Translations under genes and position numbers: made by a program | Assembly: GCA_947493745.1 (NCBI GenBank) | Contig: CANLSM010000003.1 | Location: 124,001-188,000, forward strand | DNA: 64,000 bases | Source: an uncultured Paracoccaceae bacterium | Lineage (GTDB): Bacteria; Pseudomonadota; Alphaproteobacteria; Rhodobacterales; Rhodobacteraceae | Direction of reading: 5' to 3' | The notes under the pieces: generated by a model | What the model was told of the DNA's origin: nothing | The model's input: only the letters and a program-made list of their open reading frames with translations | The model's database searches: none | Part shown: positions 36,271 through 45,644 of the stretch, piece after piece | Position numbering within the stretch: position 1 is the first letter of the stretch | How the letters are laid out: every line of letters begins with the position of its first letter

Positions 36271-37362
36271 TCAGTCTTCTTCCGGTCCGTCCTCTTCGAT
36301 CAGACTTATCGTGCCAAGTTTGGCAAGTTCCTGAATGCCGCGCACAACTTCCTGCATCGCGGCCTCCCCATCTCGTTGCGACACATCGGGCATGGCCCCC
36401 ATATCCTCGACAAGCCGTTCCGAAAGACGTTTTGGTATGTTGGACAGGATGAACTCCGCCGAACCGATTTTTTGCGCAGAAGCAAACTTCAAGGCGGTGA
36501 TCAGGACGGGTTCATCGACATCCTTCGTTATGGCTGCAACATCGCGCGCCTCGACCCTGCGGCGGATATCGGCGAACGTGAACATGACGCGCTGCACTTC
36601 CTTGGCGAGCGCGGGTTTCATGTCCTCGAGATGAGAGACGAATTTCTCGCGGGTTTCGCTGGTCAGGTTGTTCATCAGGCCAGCAATCAGATCTGCCGGC
36701 TTGCGAGTTTTCTTGCGGCCCTGAATTGCCGAGAGGAAGTCCTTTGCGATGATCTGCTCGACCATCAGTGAGACGTTTTCATCAAGCACGGGCACATTGG
36801 AGAGCCTAAGCACGGTATGCTGGGCGAACTCCGGGTCGAGGCGTTCAATCACACCCGCCGCCTTGTCAGCCCGCAATTCGCTTATGATGACGGCTGCGGT
36901 TTGAGGGTGCTCTGCGCCGATGAAGGTCGCCAGTGCGGCAACGGAGACATCGTTGAGCTTCTTCCACGCACCCGTGATATGCCCTCCCTCAACGTCGAAC
37001 ATGATCTTCTCGATCGTGTTCTCGTCGAGCACCTCGGAGAGCAGGCGGCGGGCCGCGTGAGTGCCTCCGGTGATCTCTTCGTCAGTGCCGATCGACAGAA
37101 GAAATTCCGCGATGGTCGCATCGAGCATGTCATCCGAGATGCGTGACAGAGAGCTGATTGCCATGGCGCATCGGGTCAGGTTCTTCTCGTCCATGCCCTT
37201 CAGAAAATCACCTGCGGTCTCGGGGCCCAGGGCTGTGAGGATAATCGCGGCCTTGTCGATTGAACGCAGTTGGCTCACCGATTGAGAGGCATTGCTGCGG
37301 GCGGCGTCCCAAACCTCAGGGATCGGCGGATCGGGGACAGGGGTCAGAGCGTTTTCTGTCAT
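36271..37362 (-). CDS. fliG: Flagellar motor switch protein FliG
   Basis: A 363-residue protein (start ATG at 37362, overlapping the fliP stop as ATGA; a longer reading to 37404 lies inside fliP). It has IDKAAIILTALGPETAGDFLKGM, the FliG N-terminal domain that binds FliF, and then EHPQTAAVIISELRADKAAGVIERL, the middle EHPQR-type motif. The C-terminal torque domain includes MFTFADIRRRVEARDVAAITKDV and ILSNIPKRLSERLVEDM, with charged residues that meet MotA. It is last in the operon fliF-fliH-fliN-fliP-fliG. Confidence 0.92.
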   Translation of the reverse strand: MTENALTPVPDPPIPEVWDAARSNASQSVSQLRSIDKAAIILTALGPETAGDFLKGMDEKNLTRCAMAISSLSRISDDMLDATIAEFLLSIGTDEEITGGTHAARRLLSEVLDENTIEKIMFDVEGGHITGAWKKLNDVSVAALATFIGAEHPQTAAVIISELRADKAAGVIERLDPEFAQHTVLRLSNVPVLDENVSLMVEQIIAKDFLSAIQGRKKTRKPADLIAGLMNNLTSETREKFVSHLEDMKPALAKEVQRVMFTFADIRRRVEARDVAAITKDVDEPVLITALKFASAQKIGSAEFILSNIPKRLSERLVEDMGAMPDVSQRDGEAAMQEVVRGIQELAKLGTISLIEEDGPEED

Positions 37363-38111
37363 TGGCCGTAACTCCGGACCATCGCGCCCGCGAGCAGGCT
37401 CCATCCATCGGCGATCACGAAGAAGGCCAGCTTGAAGGGGAGGGAGACAACCGCGGGCGGCACCATCATCATTCCCATCGACATGAGAATGGCCGCGATG
37501 ACGAGATCAATGATGAGGAATGGCAGAAAGACCAGGAAACCGACCTCGAAGCCGCGCTGTATCTCGGACAGAAGAAAGGACGGTATGAGGTGCGAAAGCG
37601 GCGCGTTCTCGATGGTTCCGACCTCGATCTCACGGGGAGCTGCATCGATCAGAATGGCCAGCGTTTCCGGGTCGACACGGCCTTCCATGAAGCTTCGAAA
37701 GGGGGCAAGTGTCGGCCCAAATGCCTGTTCGGGTTCCAGATCGCCGTCAAGAAGAGGGCGGACGCCGTTCTCCCAAGCCTCCGCAAACACCGGTTCCATG
37801 ACGAAGTAAGTCAGAAAGAGCGCCAGGCTGACGATCATCATGTTGGGGGGGGCCTGTTGTACCCCGATGGCCTGCCGCAGGATCGAAAGAACCGTCACCA
37901 TGAACGGAAAACAGGTCACCATGATCGCGATGCCGGGCGCGAGGCTGAGCAAAGTGATGAGAACAAAAAGCTGCACGGTCCGCAGGCTCAGCGAACCGCC
38001 ATCGCCAAGATCGACCGATATCTCCTGAGCCATGCCGACATTTGCGCCGAGCGCCAGGACAGCGCTGGCACCGGCCAGAATGATCAGCAGGTTTCTTGTA
38101 TCAGACACCAT
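37359..38111 (-). CDS. fliP: Flagellar export gate protein FliP
   Basis: A 250-residue inner-membrane protein of the type III flagellar export gate. It has an N-terminal cleavable-type hydrophobic segment, VQLFVLITLLSLAPGIAIMVTCFPFMVTVLSILRQAIG, and near the C-terminus GFLVFLPFLIIDLVIAAILMSMGMMMVPP, both FliP signatures. It overlaps fliN (by 11 bases) and fliG (by 4). Its place between fliN and fliG is a rearranged order compared with the enteric operons. Confidence 0.95.
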   Translation of the reverse strand: MVSDTRNLLIILAGASAVLALGANVGMAQEISVDLGDGGSLSLRTVQLFVLITLLSLAPGIAIMVTCFPFMVTVLSILRQAIGVQQAPPNMMIVSLALFLTYFVMEPVFAEAWENGVRPLLDGDLEPEQAFGPTLAPFRSFMEGRVDPETLAILIDAAPREIEVGTIENAPLSHLIPSFLLSEIQRGFEVGFLVFLPFLIIDLVIAAILMSMGMMMVPPAVVSLPFKLAFFVIADGWSLLAGAMVRSYGQ

Positions 38112-38475
38112 TCGAGAGATCGGCTACCTCTGTCAGACGGACGCCCAGGCGGCCGGAATCATTGTCCATTTCCTGCAATTCGCCGCGGGCGATCAGGCGA
38201 TCTCCAATGTAAAGTTCCACCGGATCGTCAATGCGACTGTTGAGCTCCAGAACCGAGTCCCGGCGAAGCTTCACGATCTCGCTGACCAGTGGGCGGGCTT
38301 TCCCGACCGAGATGAGAACCTCGATCGGAACGCCCATGAAAGCGCTCTGACGGGTGGTCGAGCTTGGACTGAGGGCACCCGGTGGGCTGAGCTCGGTCTG
38401 CGCCGCAGGCGTAGATGTGGCGTCTTCATCGCCGCTGATGTCTTCCGGGACTGCGTCCTCAAGTTCATCCGACAT
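38101..38475 (-). CDS. fliN: Flagellar motor switch protein FliN
   Basis: A 124-residue protein with an acidic N-terminal tail. Its SpoA/FliN domain has FMGVPIEVLISVGKARPLVSEIVKLRRDSVLELN followed by PVELYIGDRLIARGEL. It forms the C-ring base with FliM and FliG. It overlaps fliH by 11 bases and fliP by 11. Confidence 0.92.
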   Translation of the reverse strand: MSDELEDAVPEDISGDEDATSTPAAQTELSPPGALSPSSTTRQSAFMGVPIEVLISVGKARPLVSEIVKLRRDSVLELNSRIDDPVELYIGDRLIARGELQEMDNDSGRLGVRLTEVADLSNGV

Positions 38476-39067
38476 GTTTTACGTCCTCAGAAAGGGTCAA
38501 TGATTTTGCTTTGAAGTTCTGGATCTGGGTGAGCATGTTTTCGGTGAGCGATTGCAGGTCGATGTGATCGAAGCCGTTGTCCCAGGCGAGTTTCGCTTCA
38601 AGCGGCGTGAGTTTGGGATCAGAGCGGATTTCCATCTCGCCGGACCAGTCGACTAGAGCCGCCTCAACACCCGGGACAAGCTCCGGCGCACAGGACAGGA
38701 TCGGTTTCGTATCAGGACAGGCTGAAAGTGCGCCATCTAGCTGCGTTTTCAGCGTCTCGACCAGGGCATGATCCGCGAGCTCCGGCAGAATCGTGCGAAC
38801 AACGCTCTCGAAGGTGGCCAGCATGTCCCTGGTCACTGACAACACGATGGCCTGCTGTGTCATACGCTCGTCCAGAAGAGCCTCAACGAACTGGGTCCTG
38901 ATCGTGGTTTGGGACTGCATATGCTCGCGGGCAGAAGCCTCCGCGCCGTCCCGAACGCCGCGTTCATAGGCGTCTTGCTCGACCATTCGCAGGGCTTCAA
39001 GGGTTGGCAGCGGGCGGCTGGCCTGGTTGATCCGCTCGGGCGTAAAAGTCTCAAGATTGAGTGCCAT
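38465..39067 (-). CDS. fliH: FliH-like flagellar export/assembly protein
   Basis: A 200-residue acidic/helical protein directly after fliF, where fliH is expected. A helical N-terminal half (EQDAYERGVRDGAEASAREHM) and a C-terminal domain with LAWDNGFDHID fit the weakly conserved FliH family that regulates the FliI ATPase. Sequence similarity is weak, so the call rests partly on position. It overlaps fliN. Confidence 0.7.
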   Translation of the reverse strand: MALNLETFTPERINQASRPLPTLEALRMVEQDAYERGVRDGAEASAREHMQSQTTIRTQFVEALLDERMTQQAIVLSVTRDMLATFESVVRTILPELADHALVETLKTQLDGALSACPDTKPILSCAPELVPGVEAALVDWSGEMEIRSDPKLTPLEAKLAWDNGFDHIDLQSLTENMLTQIQNFKAKSLTLSEDVKHVG

Positions 39068-39070
39068 GAT

Positions 39071-40654
39071 TTAAGCTTTCGTTGGTTTTTCCGGGGCTTC
39101 GATCCACCGCCGCAGAACGTCGGCGGACTCGTCGGATCTCTGGGCGATTACATTGCGCAGATTGGCCAGCTTGCCGGCGTCGGGCTCGATAAGGCCCTGT
39201 GTTTCGACATGTTGTGGTGTGGTGTCGGAGCCCGCAAGTATCTCGCCATTCTGAGCTTCCAGCAGATCAGGCGATGGAAGGGCCGGTGGTTGGGTCAGGA
39301 TCGGGCGGATGACAAACAGTCCCAGAACGAGAGCCACGATCGCCATGACGCCAAGCGGTATGAAGCTGGTCAGGGAAGACATGAGGCCGGATTGTGCGCC
39401 CGAAACCAGCGTTCCCTCACCGCTTATCTGCGGAAATTCGAGAGTTTGCAGGGTCACGACATCGCCGCGGGCGGCATCAAATCCGATGGCGGACTCAACA
39501 AGGCTACGCAAGGCTGAAAGCTCGTCTTCCGGTCTCGGTTCCCAGGTACGGGCCCCGTCCGCACCAGTTGCGCTGATGCCGTCGACCATGACAGCAACCG
39601 TGATGCGGCGGATCTGACCGGGAAGGATAATGCGCTCGCGCCGGGTCTCGGAAACCTCATAGTTGAGGCGCTCGCGCAGCTGCTCGTTGGTTCTGCTGGA
39701 GCTTGACCCATCTCCGCCAGCGTCGCCATCGGGAAGGTTTGAAGCGACGGTCACGGAGGAACTGCCGGTGCCTTGCGCCTGCTCGGTGCGTTCTTCGCTG
39801 TCCGAACTGATCGCGACCCGGCTGGTCGGGTCAATGACCCGTTCGGTGATTGTCTGACTGTCCATATCGGCATCGATCATGACCTCGACCGCGACCCGCC
39901 CCTGACCGACGCGCGCCTCCAACAGACGCTCGATATTCGTCTTGAGACTGATCGCACGCGGATCAGGCTTGCCTGCTCCGGCAAGTCCGGTCGGGCTTTC
40001 GGATCCTGCCGACAGAATCACACCCGCAGATGCATCAATCACGGTCACATCCTGAGCGGCCAGACCGGCTACTGCGGAAGACACCAGAAAGCGGATTGCG
40101 CGGGCGCGCGTGTTATCAAGTGTGCCGTTGCCCATGGTCACTGTGACAGACGCGGACGTGTTGCTGGCGCGCGAAAACGGCTGCTTCACGGGATTGGCGA
40201 TGTGCACCCTTGCGGAGCGGATATCAGGAGAGGCGACAATCGTCCGCGCAAGCTCCCCCTCCTTTGCACGCCAATAGGCGGCATCAAACATCTGCGAGGT
40301 CGTGCCGAAGCCGGTTAGAGTATCGAGAAGCTCATACCCCACCGCCCCGTTCGCAGGCACGCCCTTTGCTGCAAGTGTGAGGCGGATCTGATCCCGGCGG
40401 TCGGTCGCAACGTAGATTGCCGGCCCCCGCACCTCAAAGGGCACGTTTTCCGCCTCCAGTTGCGTGATGACCTCCCCCGCACTGGCCGAATCGAGCCCGG
40501 AATAGAGCAGCGAAAGCTGTGGTGTCGAAACCATGCGCGCGACACCAAACACTGCAGCGACGGTCGCAATGACGGCCATCAGAACGATTACCCGCTTCTG
40601 AAAATCGAGTGCGCCCCAGATCGAAAGAAGTTGGTTCACTGCGTACCTCATCAT
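39071..40654 (-). CDS. fliF: Flagellar MS-ring protein FliF
   Basis: A 527-residue protein with an N-terminal transmembrane helix (VIVLMAVIATVAAVFGVARM) and YSGLDSASAGEVITQLEAENVPFEV. These are followed by RIARVHI-type ring-building motifs (SPDIRSARVHIANP). A Ser/Gly-rich linker comes next, then a second membrane helix (FIPLGVMAIVALVLGLFVIRPIL). The C-terminal tail binds FliG. Two adjacent ATG codons (40654 and 40651) could start it. First gene of the leftward flagellar operon and divergent from fliL. Confidence 0.94.
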   Translation of the reverse strand: MMRYAVNQLLSIWGALDFQKRVIVLMAVIATVAAVFGVARMVSTPQLSLLYSGLDSASAGEVITQLEAENVPFEVRGPAIYVATDRRDQIRLTLAAKGVPANGAVGYELLDTLTGFGTTSQMFDAAYWRAKEGELARTIVASPDIRSARVHIANPVKQPFSRASNTSASVTVTMGNGTLDNTRARAIRFLVSSAVAGLAAQDVTVIDASAGVILSAGSESPTGLAGAGKPDPRAISLKTNIERLLEARVGQGRVAVEVMIDADMDSQTITERVIDPTSRVAISSDSEERTEQAQGTGSSSVTVASNLPDGDAGGDGSSSSRTNEQLRERLNYEVSETRRERIILPGQIRRITVAVMVDGISATGADGARTWEPRPEDELSALRSLVESAIGFDAARGDVVTLQTLEFPQISGEGTLVSGAQSGLMSSLTSFIPLGVMAIVALVLGLFVIRPILTQPPALPSPDLLEAQNGEILAGSDTTPQHVETQGLIEPDAGKLANLRNVIAQRSDESADVLRRWIEAPEKPTKA

Positions 40655-40779
40655 GGTTCACCACGCCTTCTGGTCGTGATGTCTTGACGCCACTGATGAG
40701 CCGTCAGGCTTAATAATTGGTTAGTTCTGATCTGCTTAAAGAGCCGGAAAGCATAGATTTTTAGAGGTCTGATTCAGAT

Positions 40780-41265
40780 ATGGCTGATGATGCAGAAAAT
40801 ATCGCAGAGGACGCCCCGAAAAAGTCCGGGAAGAAGGGCCTCATGGTCATGATTCTGGGCGCGGTTCTTGCCGGTGGCGGCGGGTTTGCGTCCATGTATC
40901 TTGGGCTTCTGGACGGTTTTCTGGGCGACGGTCATGAGCAGGAGGTGGCCAAGGCCGTCAGCTCCGATCTCGCGTTCGTTCCGCTTGATGCGATCATCGT
41001 TTCGCTTGGGTCAAACGCGTCTGCGACTCACCTCAAATTCGTCGGACATCTGGAAGTTCCCAGCTCTGAGAAAGAGACGGTGGAAGCGCTGATCCCGCGA
41101 GTTATGGACACTTTGAACATTTATCTGCGTGCCGTCGACGAGGCCGAACTGGAGGAGCCGACCGCGATGATCCGTTTGCGAGCCCACATGCTGCGCCGCA
41201 TTCAGGTCGTGCTCGGCGAAGGCCTGGTCAATGACCTGCTGGTCAGCGAATTCGTATTGAATTGA
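40780..41265 (+). CDS. fliL: Flagellar basal-body protein FliL
   Basis: A 161-residue single-pass inner-membrane protein: basic cytoplasmic N-terminus (KKSGKKGL), helix LMVMILGAVLAGGGGFASMYLGLL, then a periplasmic SPFH-like domain ending in RRIQVVLGEGLVNDLLVSEFVLN. FliL rings surround the MotAB stator and support torque. It starts the rightward stator operon. Confidence 0.9.
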   Translation: MADDAENIAEDAPKKSGKKGLMVMILGAVLAGGGGFASMYLGLLDGFLGDGHEQEVAKAVSSDLAFVPLDAIIVSLGSNASATHLKFVGHLEVPSSEKETVEALIPRVMDTLNIYLRAVDEAELEEPTAMIRLRAHMLRRIQVVLGEGLVNDLLVSEFVLN

Positions 41266-41274
41266 GGGGGTGAG

Positions 41275-41709
41275 ATGGAACTGATTGCTGACGGATTGTT
41301 GATGGCCGGAGCGTTTTCGGCGGCACTTTATTGCTGGGTTTTGTCGCGCAGGCTCAAGGGCTTGAAGAACCTTGAGAGCGGATTGGGCGGCGCGATCGCA
41401 ACGCTTTCCCGACAGGTTGACGAGACCCGGGCGTCGCTTGCCGAGGCAAAGGCAGCAACCGGGGCAACCACCAGGGAGCTCAGCGAAGCGACGGCGCGGG
41501 CCGAGATCGCGGCGGGTCGGTTGGAATTGCTGCTGGCGTCGCTGCACGAGAACGAAGGCGAGCAGACCCCGGCCCGCGATCATGTCCTGAAGCATCGTCA
41601 AACCGCAGACGACAAGAGGCAGGACGAAGCGGAAAAATCCACAACTGAGCCTGATCAGGAGGATCTCATAGATGCCCTGCGCAATATCGTGAGTGGACTG
41701 GAGAGATGA
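41275..41709 (+). CDS. DUF6468-like flagellar-cluster protein
   Basis: A 144-residue protein with an N-terminal membrane helix (ADGLLMAGAFSAALYCWVL) followed by RRLKGLKNLESGLGGAI and a long predicted coiled coil to residue ~100. It matches the small coiled-coil protein (DUF6468) placed between fliL and the MotE-like gene in alphaproteobacterial flagellar clusters. Function unknown, presumably stator or basal-body support. Overlaps the next gene as ATGA. Confidence 0.65.
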   Translation: MELIADGLLMAGAFSAALYCWVLSRRLKGLKNLESGLGGAIATLSRQVDETRASLAEAKAATGATTRELSEATARAEIAAGRLELLLASLHENEGEQTPARDHVLKHRQTADDKRQDEAEKSTTEPDQEDLIDALRNIVSGLER

Positions 41710-42302
41710 CGGCCAAACTGGTTCAACTTCGACAGAAGGCCCAGACCGGCGCGCTTGGCCTGGTCATTGCCTGTTTCGTCGGCTCGGTTCTGTTGCGTGG
41801 CGCAGGCGTCGCTCCTGCATTGGCTCAACAAATGGCGGAAAGCGAACAGCCCGTCATGGTCTCGCAGACGGGGGGCGCTTTATGCGCGCCTGCGGAGGAT
41901 CCGGACATTCTGCTTATGGCAATTCGCGAACGCCAGCAGCAGTTGGACAATGAAGCGAGCAGGATCGAGATCCGCCTGAAGCTGCTGGAGACCGCGGAAG
42001 AAAGGATTGAGATACAGACTGCAAAGCTGATCCGGGCAGAGGAGCAACTCGCCGCGACGCTGGCGATCGCTGACGAGGCCGCAGATCGCGACATTGTGCA
42101 GTTGACATCGGTATACGAGAACATGAAGGCCAAGAACGCGGCGGAGATTTTCAACGCGATGGACGTGAATTTCGCCGCAGGTTTCCTGATCCGAATGAAC
42201 CCGCAGGCGGCAGCCGAGATCCTCTCCAACATGACAACCGATGCGGCCTACTCGGTGAGTCTCATCATGGCCAGCCGCAACATAGAGGCCCCAACTGAAT
42301 AG
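41706..42302 (+). CDS. MotE-like flagellar chaperone (MgtE-N-type domain)
   Basis: A 198-residue protein with one N-terminal membrane helix (LVIACFVGSVLLRGAGVAPAL), a periplasmic coiled coil (IEIRLKLLETAEERIEIQTAKLI), and a C-terminal domain NAAEIFNAMDVNFAAGFLIRMNPQAAAEILSNM. The last is the MgtE-N-like repeat found in MotE proteins that chaperone the periplasmic motor protein MotC in rhizobia. The location between the DUF6468-like gene and motA fits that role. Confidence 0.75.
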   Translation: MTAKLVQLRQKAQTGALGLVIACFVGSVLLRGAGVAPALAQQMAESEQPVMVSQTGGALCAPAEDPDILLMAIRERQQQLDNEASRIEIRLKLLETAEERIEIQTAKLIRAEEQLAATLAIADEAADRDIVQLTSVYENMKAKNAAEIFNAMDVNFAAGFLIRMNPQAAAEILSNMTTDAAYSVSLIMASRNIEAPTE

Positions 42303-42387
42303 TCCTTGGTTGAAGGAAAATTAAACAATTCCGGCGATGCATTGACGGACCTTTGTTGCCAACACTTAAAGAGATTGAGGCCTTCGG

Positions 42388-43260
42388 ATGATCGGCATTG
42401 TCGGAATTGCAATCGTGTTCATCATGGTATTTGGCGGCTACATCATTGCTGGCGGCAAAATGACCCTGATCCTCAAGGCGCTGCCATTCGAGTTCATGAT
42501 GATCGGGGGGGCCGCAACCGGCGCTTTTGTGATCAGCAATGACATTGGCGGGATCAAACAGACACTGGGCGATATGGGTAAAGTGTTCAAGGGCCCTCAC
42601 TGGAAGGCGCAGGACTATGAGGATCTTCTTGTTCTGATGTTCACGCTCATCCGGATTGCCCGCCAGAACCCCATGGAACTGGAGGAGCATATCGAAGGGC
42701 CTGAAACATCGGATCATTTCGCGCGGTACCCGCGTATTCTGGCTGATCACGAAGCGGTGGAACTCATCTGCGACACCATGCGGTCTGCGGCGATGAACTA
42801 TGATGACCCTCACCAGGTTCAGGAGGTTCTCGAGAACCGCATCGACACCAACTATCACCACTCGCAGCATTCGGCGCATGCGTTGCAGTCCATGGCCGAT
42901 GGGCTGCCCGCTCTTGGCATCGTTGCCGCTGTGCTTGGCGTGATCAAGACGATGTCGTCCATTGACCAGCCGCCTGAAGTTCTGGGGAAACTCATTGGCG
43001 GGGCGCTGGTCGGCACCTTTCTTGGTGTTTTCCTTGCATATGGTATCGTCGGCCCCTTCTCTGCAAAGGTGAAGGCCGTGATAGACGAGGATCAGCATTT
43101 CTATGCCCTGATCCGCGAAGTCATGGTCGCCAATCTGCATAAACATCCGCCGAATGTTTGTGTCGAGGTTGGGCGCCAGAACACCCCGCACGGAAAGCGC
43201 CCCAGCTTCAACCACCTTGATGAGGCTCTCAGAGCCGGTCGGCAGGAGGCAACCGTTTGA
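42388..43260 (+). CDS. motA: Flagellar motor stator protein MotA
   Basis: A 290-residue protein with four membrane helices (two at the N-terminus, two at ~195-245 including MADGLPALGIVAAVLGVIKTM and GGALVGTFLGVFLAYGIVGPF). A large cytoplasmic loop carries the charged residues that contact FliG. It is the ion-channel subunit of the stator with MotB, which is not encoded in this window. The next gene's TTG start overlaps its stop. Confidence 0.94.
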   Translation: MIGIVGIAIVFIMVFGGYIIAGGKMTLILKALPFEFMMIGGAATGAFVISNDIGGIKQTLGDMGKVFKGPHWKAQDYEDLLVLMFTLIRIARQNPMELEEHIEGPETSDHFARYPRILADHEAVELICDTMRSAAMNYDDPHQVQEVLENRIDTNYHHSQHSAHALQSMADGLPALGIVAAVLGVIKTMSSIDQPPEVLGKLIGGALVGTFLGVFLAYGIVGPFSAKVKAVIDEDQHFYALIREVMVANLHKHPPNVCVEVGRQNTPHGKRPSFNHLDEALRAGRQEATV

Positions 43261-45644
43261 GATACCTGATCGCGACCTTCGCCAGCATATTGATGTTCTG
43301 CACATCGACACCAGCGGCGGCACAAAGCGCCTTGCAGGTCAGGGCATCCGAACATCCGAATTATTCGCGCCTTGTCATACCTCTAACGCAAAGCCAGGAC
43401 TGGGTAACGAACCAGGAGGGCAGGGAGGTTGTCCTCTCACTTCCCGGGCAAACAAGTCGCTATGACGTCGGTGATGTTTTCAATCGCATTCCCAGAACTC
43501 GGCTGCTCGCCGTCCGCTCGGACACGAGGGACGAGACGACAAGACTGCTGCTGACACTTGCCTGCGACTGTGTCGTCGACACCAACCGTATCGGGAGCAG
43601 GTTCTTGGCGGTCGACATACGCCGGGCTGAAGGTGGAACCTCTTCGAAATCCGTATTGAACAGTGTGAAACCGGTCATCCCCCGGGATCCGACAACGGTA
43701 GAGGCATTGCCAGAACAGTCCGCGCGCCCCGCATTGCCGCAAACTCCTGTGGTGGAACTCCAGGGACTACCCGAATCTTCAAATGCCGGTTCCGATGATG
43801 AAACTGAAAAATCATCGCAAAACAATGCGTTGGGTCCATCCGGGATACTTCTGGAAATCGAGCAGGCAAGACAACGGCTGCTTTCACAGGTCGAATTTGC
43901 GACGAGCGAGGGGTTGCTCTCAACTCAAGCGCCGACACTTCAGCCTGATCTTTCTCAAGAAACTCAATCTGAAGGCAGCCCCGCGGAAGCTTCCAGTCAA
44001 TCCAAGGCCAGCGACGGCCAGGATTTTGCGGCGCTGCAGCTCCGATTGCGCAATGCCCTGGAGAGATCCAATGAGCGACTGCCTGGCAACGATGCGGGAA
44101 AAACGATGGAGGATCCCAAAACCTGCCCCGGCAGAACGGACTTTGATCTCTCGCTCTGGCTTGATGCCGGGGACCCTGTTCCGCAGATATCAAAACTGCG
44201 CAGAACGGTCATCGACAATGCGGGTGTGGTCGATCAGCAGAAGGCGCTTCAGCTTGCGCGTGTCTATGTCGCTCTTGGTTTCTCGGCGGAAGCGCGTTCC
44301 GTGGTTGATGCATTCGCTCTGAGAGGACCAAAGTCAGAGATAGTTCTCGACCTCGCAGCGGTATTTGATGACCGCGACATAATGCAGACTGGCCCGATCT
44401 CTGTTGCTTCGGGCTGTCCGGGGGCCGTAACAATCTGGCAACTGCTCGCAGGCCAGGGGAGTAGTCTGCCGGGCAAAGATGCTGACGATCAGTTGCTTCA
44501 GGCGTTCCAGAAACTCCCCGCTCATGTGCGCCACCTGATCAGTGGCAGGTTGCTGAAGGAAGCCGAAGCTGCTGGGCGTGACGACCTTGTGTCGTCGTTG
44601 CTGACCGTCATCGACAGAACGCCGGGTTCCGATCATGCAGATCTGACCCTCATGCGAAAAGTTCTGGAAACACCGGTTTCACGAGGTGGTGCTGAAGAAA
44701 TAACTGAAGTGATCGAGGACCTCAGCGTCAGAGACGTGCCCGCCGCGCACCAGGCCTTGTCTATCCGTATCAACCGTATGCTACAGGACGGCGACCAGAT
44801 CAGCGGAACTGATATCGAGGATATTGAAATTGCTGTCAGGTCACATGAGAGCTCGTCATTTGGCATTGATTTGCTCGTTCTTTTGTCACGAATGCACCTT
44901 GAAATAGGCGATCTCGAACAGGCCTTTGCTGTACTTGATGACTTTATACCATCCTCAAAGGAGCAAACTGCAAAGATACACGCTGCCACTTTGGATTTGA
45001 TGATGGATGCCGACCCGTCCAAGGTCGGAGAGGCCGTCTTTGTGCGACAGGTTTTGTCGCATCGGGATGCCTTTTCCGGAAGTCCATCCGGCCAGAAGCT
45101 GCGCTTGGAAATCATAGAGAAACTCGTTGAGCTTGGGTTGCCCAATGCTGGCCTATTTCTTCTTGAGGCGGAAGAGCAACTCGAAGACGCCGATCACCAG
45201 CTGATGAGATCGCAGGCGTTGGCCGAAACCAATCAGTCGGCACAGGTTGATGATGCGCTGATTGCGGCGGTAGGACTTGAAGCAGTTAGGCTAAGGGCCC
45301 GGGATGAAGCTGATCAAAGAGACTACGCTGCGGCATTCCGTCTACTGTCGGACTTGCCCAGAAATGATCCGCAACGCTCCAAGTATGCGCTTCTTGCCGG
45401 AAATTGGGAAGACGTTGATCCGGAGCAGCTGAGTCCAGAAGATGCACGTCTTGTGTCCCGATTTCTAGGAGGTGGTGAGACGGCAAGCCAGCCAGAAGTC
45501 CGATCACAGAGTGTCAGCACGAATGAGGCCGATGCCGAAACCATCACATCGGACGGAAGTTTGGTGGCAATTTCCCTCGACGCGGGACGTAACATGCTGT
45601 CTGATGCATCGTCGCTCCGGTCTCTTATTGAGGACATGAACTAG
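43257..45644 (+). CDS. Large periplasmic protein of the flagellar cluster, helical repeats
   Basis: A 795-residue protein with a signal peptide (ATFASILMFCTSTPAAA, cleavage near residue 22). Residues ~25-125 look beta-rich (HPNYSRLVIPL... EVVLSLPGQTSRYDV), somewhat like an AMIN domain. A low-complexity Ser/Glu/Gln linker (~130-265) follows. From ~290 to ~720 lie helical, TPR-like repeats (KALQLARVYVALGFSAEARSVVDAF; LEIGDLEQAFAVLDDFI). The start is TTG, with CAGGAGG 7 bases upstream, overlapping motA by 4. A motor-associated periplasmic role (as with rhizobial MotC) is likely by position only. Codon use is more A/T-rich than its neighbours. Confidence 0.75.
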   Translation: MRYLIATFASILMFCTSTPAAAQSALQVRASEHPNYSRLVIPLTQSQDWVTNQEGREVVLSLPGQTSRYDVGDVFNRIPRTRLLAVRSDTRDETTRLLLTLACDCVVDTNRIGSRFLAVDIRRAEGGTSSKSVLNSVKPVIPRDPTTVEALPEQSARPALPQTPVVELQGLPESSNAGSDDETEKSSQNNALGPSGILLEIEQARQRLLSQVEFATSEGLLSTQAPTLQPDLSQETQSEGSPAEASSQSKASDGQDFAALQLRLRNALERSNERLPGNDAGKTMEDPKTCPGRTDFDLSLWLDAGDPVPQISKLRRTVIDNAGVVDQQKALQLARVYVALGFSAEARSVVDAFALRGPKSEIVLDLAAVFDDRDIMQTGPISVASGCPGAVTIWQLLAGQGSSLPGKDADDQLLQAFQKLPAHVRHLISGRLLKEAEAAGRDDLVSSLLTVIDRTPGSDHADLTLMRKVLETPVSRGGAEEITEVIEDLSVRDVPAAHQALSIRINRMLQDGDQISGTDIEDIEIAVRSHESSSFGIDLLVLLSRMHLEIGDLEQAFAVLDDFIPSSKEQTAKIHAATLDLMMDADPSKVGEAVFVRQVLSHRDAFSGSPSGQKLRLEIIEKLVELGLPNAGLFLLEAEEQLEDADHQLMRSQALAETNQSAQVDDALIAAVGLEAVRLRARDEADQRDYAAAFRLLSDLPRNDPQRSKYALLAGNWEDVDPEQLSPEDARLVSRFLGGGETASQPEVRSQSVSTNEADAETITSDGSLVAISLDAGRNMLSDASSLRSLIEDMN

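Noticed and set aside
36091-36771. 226-codon plus-strand frame overlapping the end of fliG
   Set aside because: Most of it is antisense to fliG, and the upstream part has no ribosome-binding site or family match.
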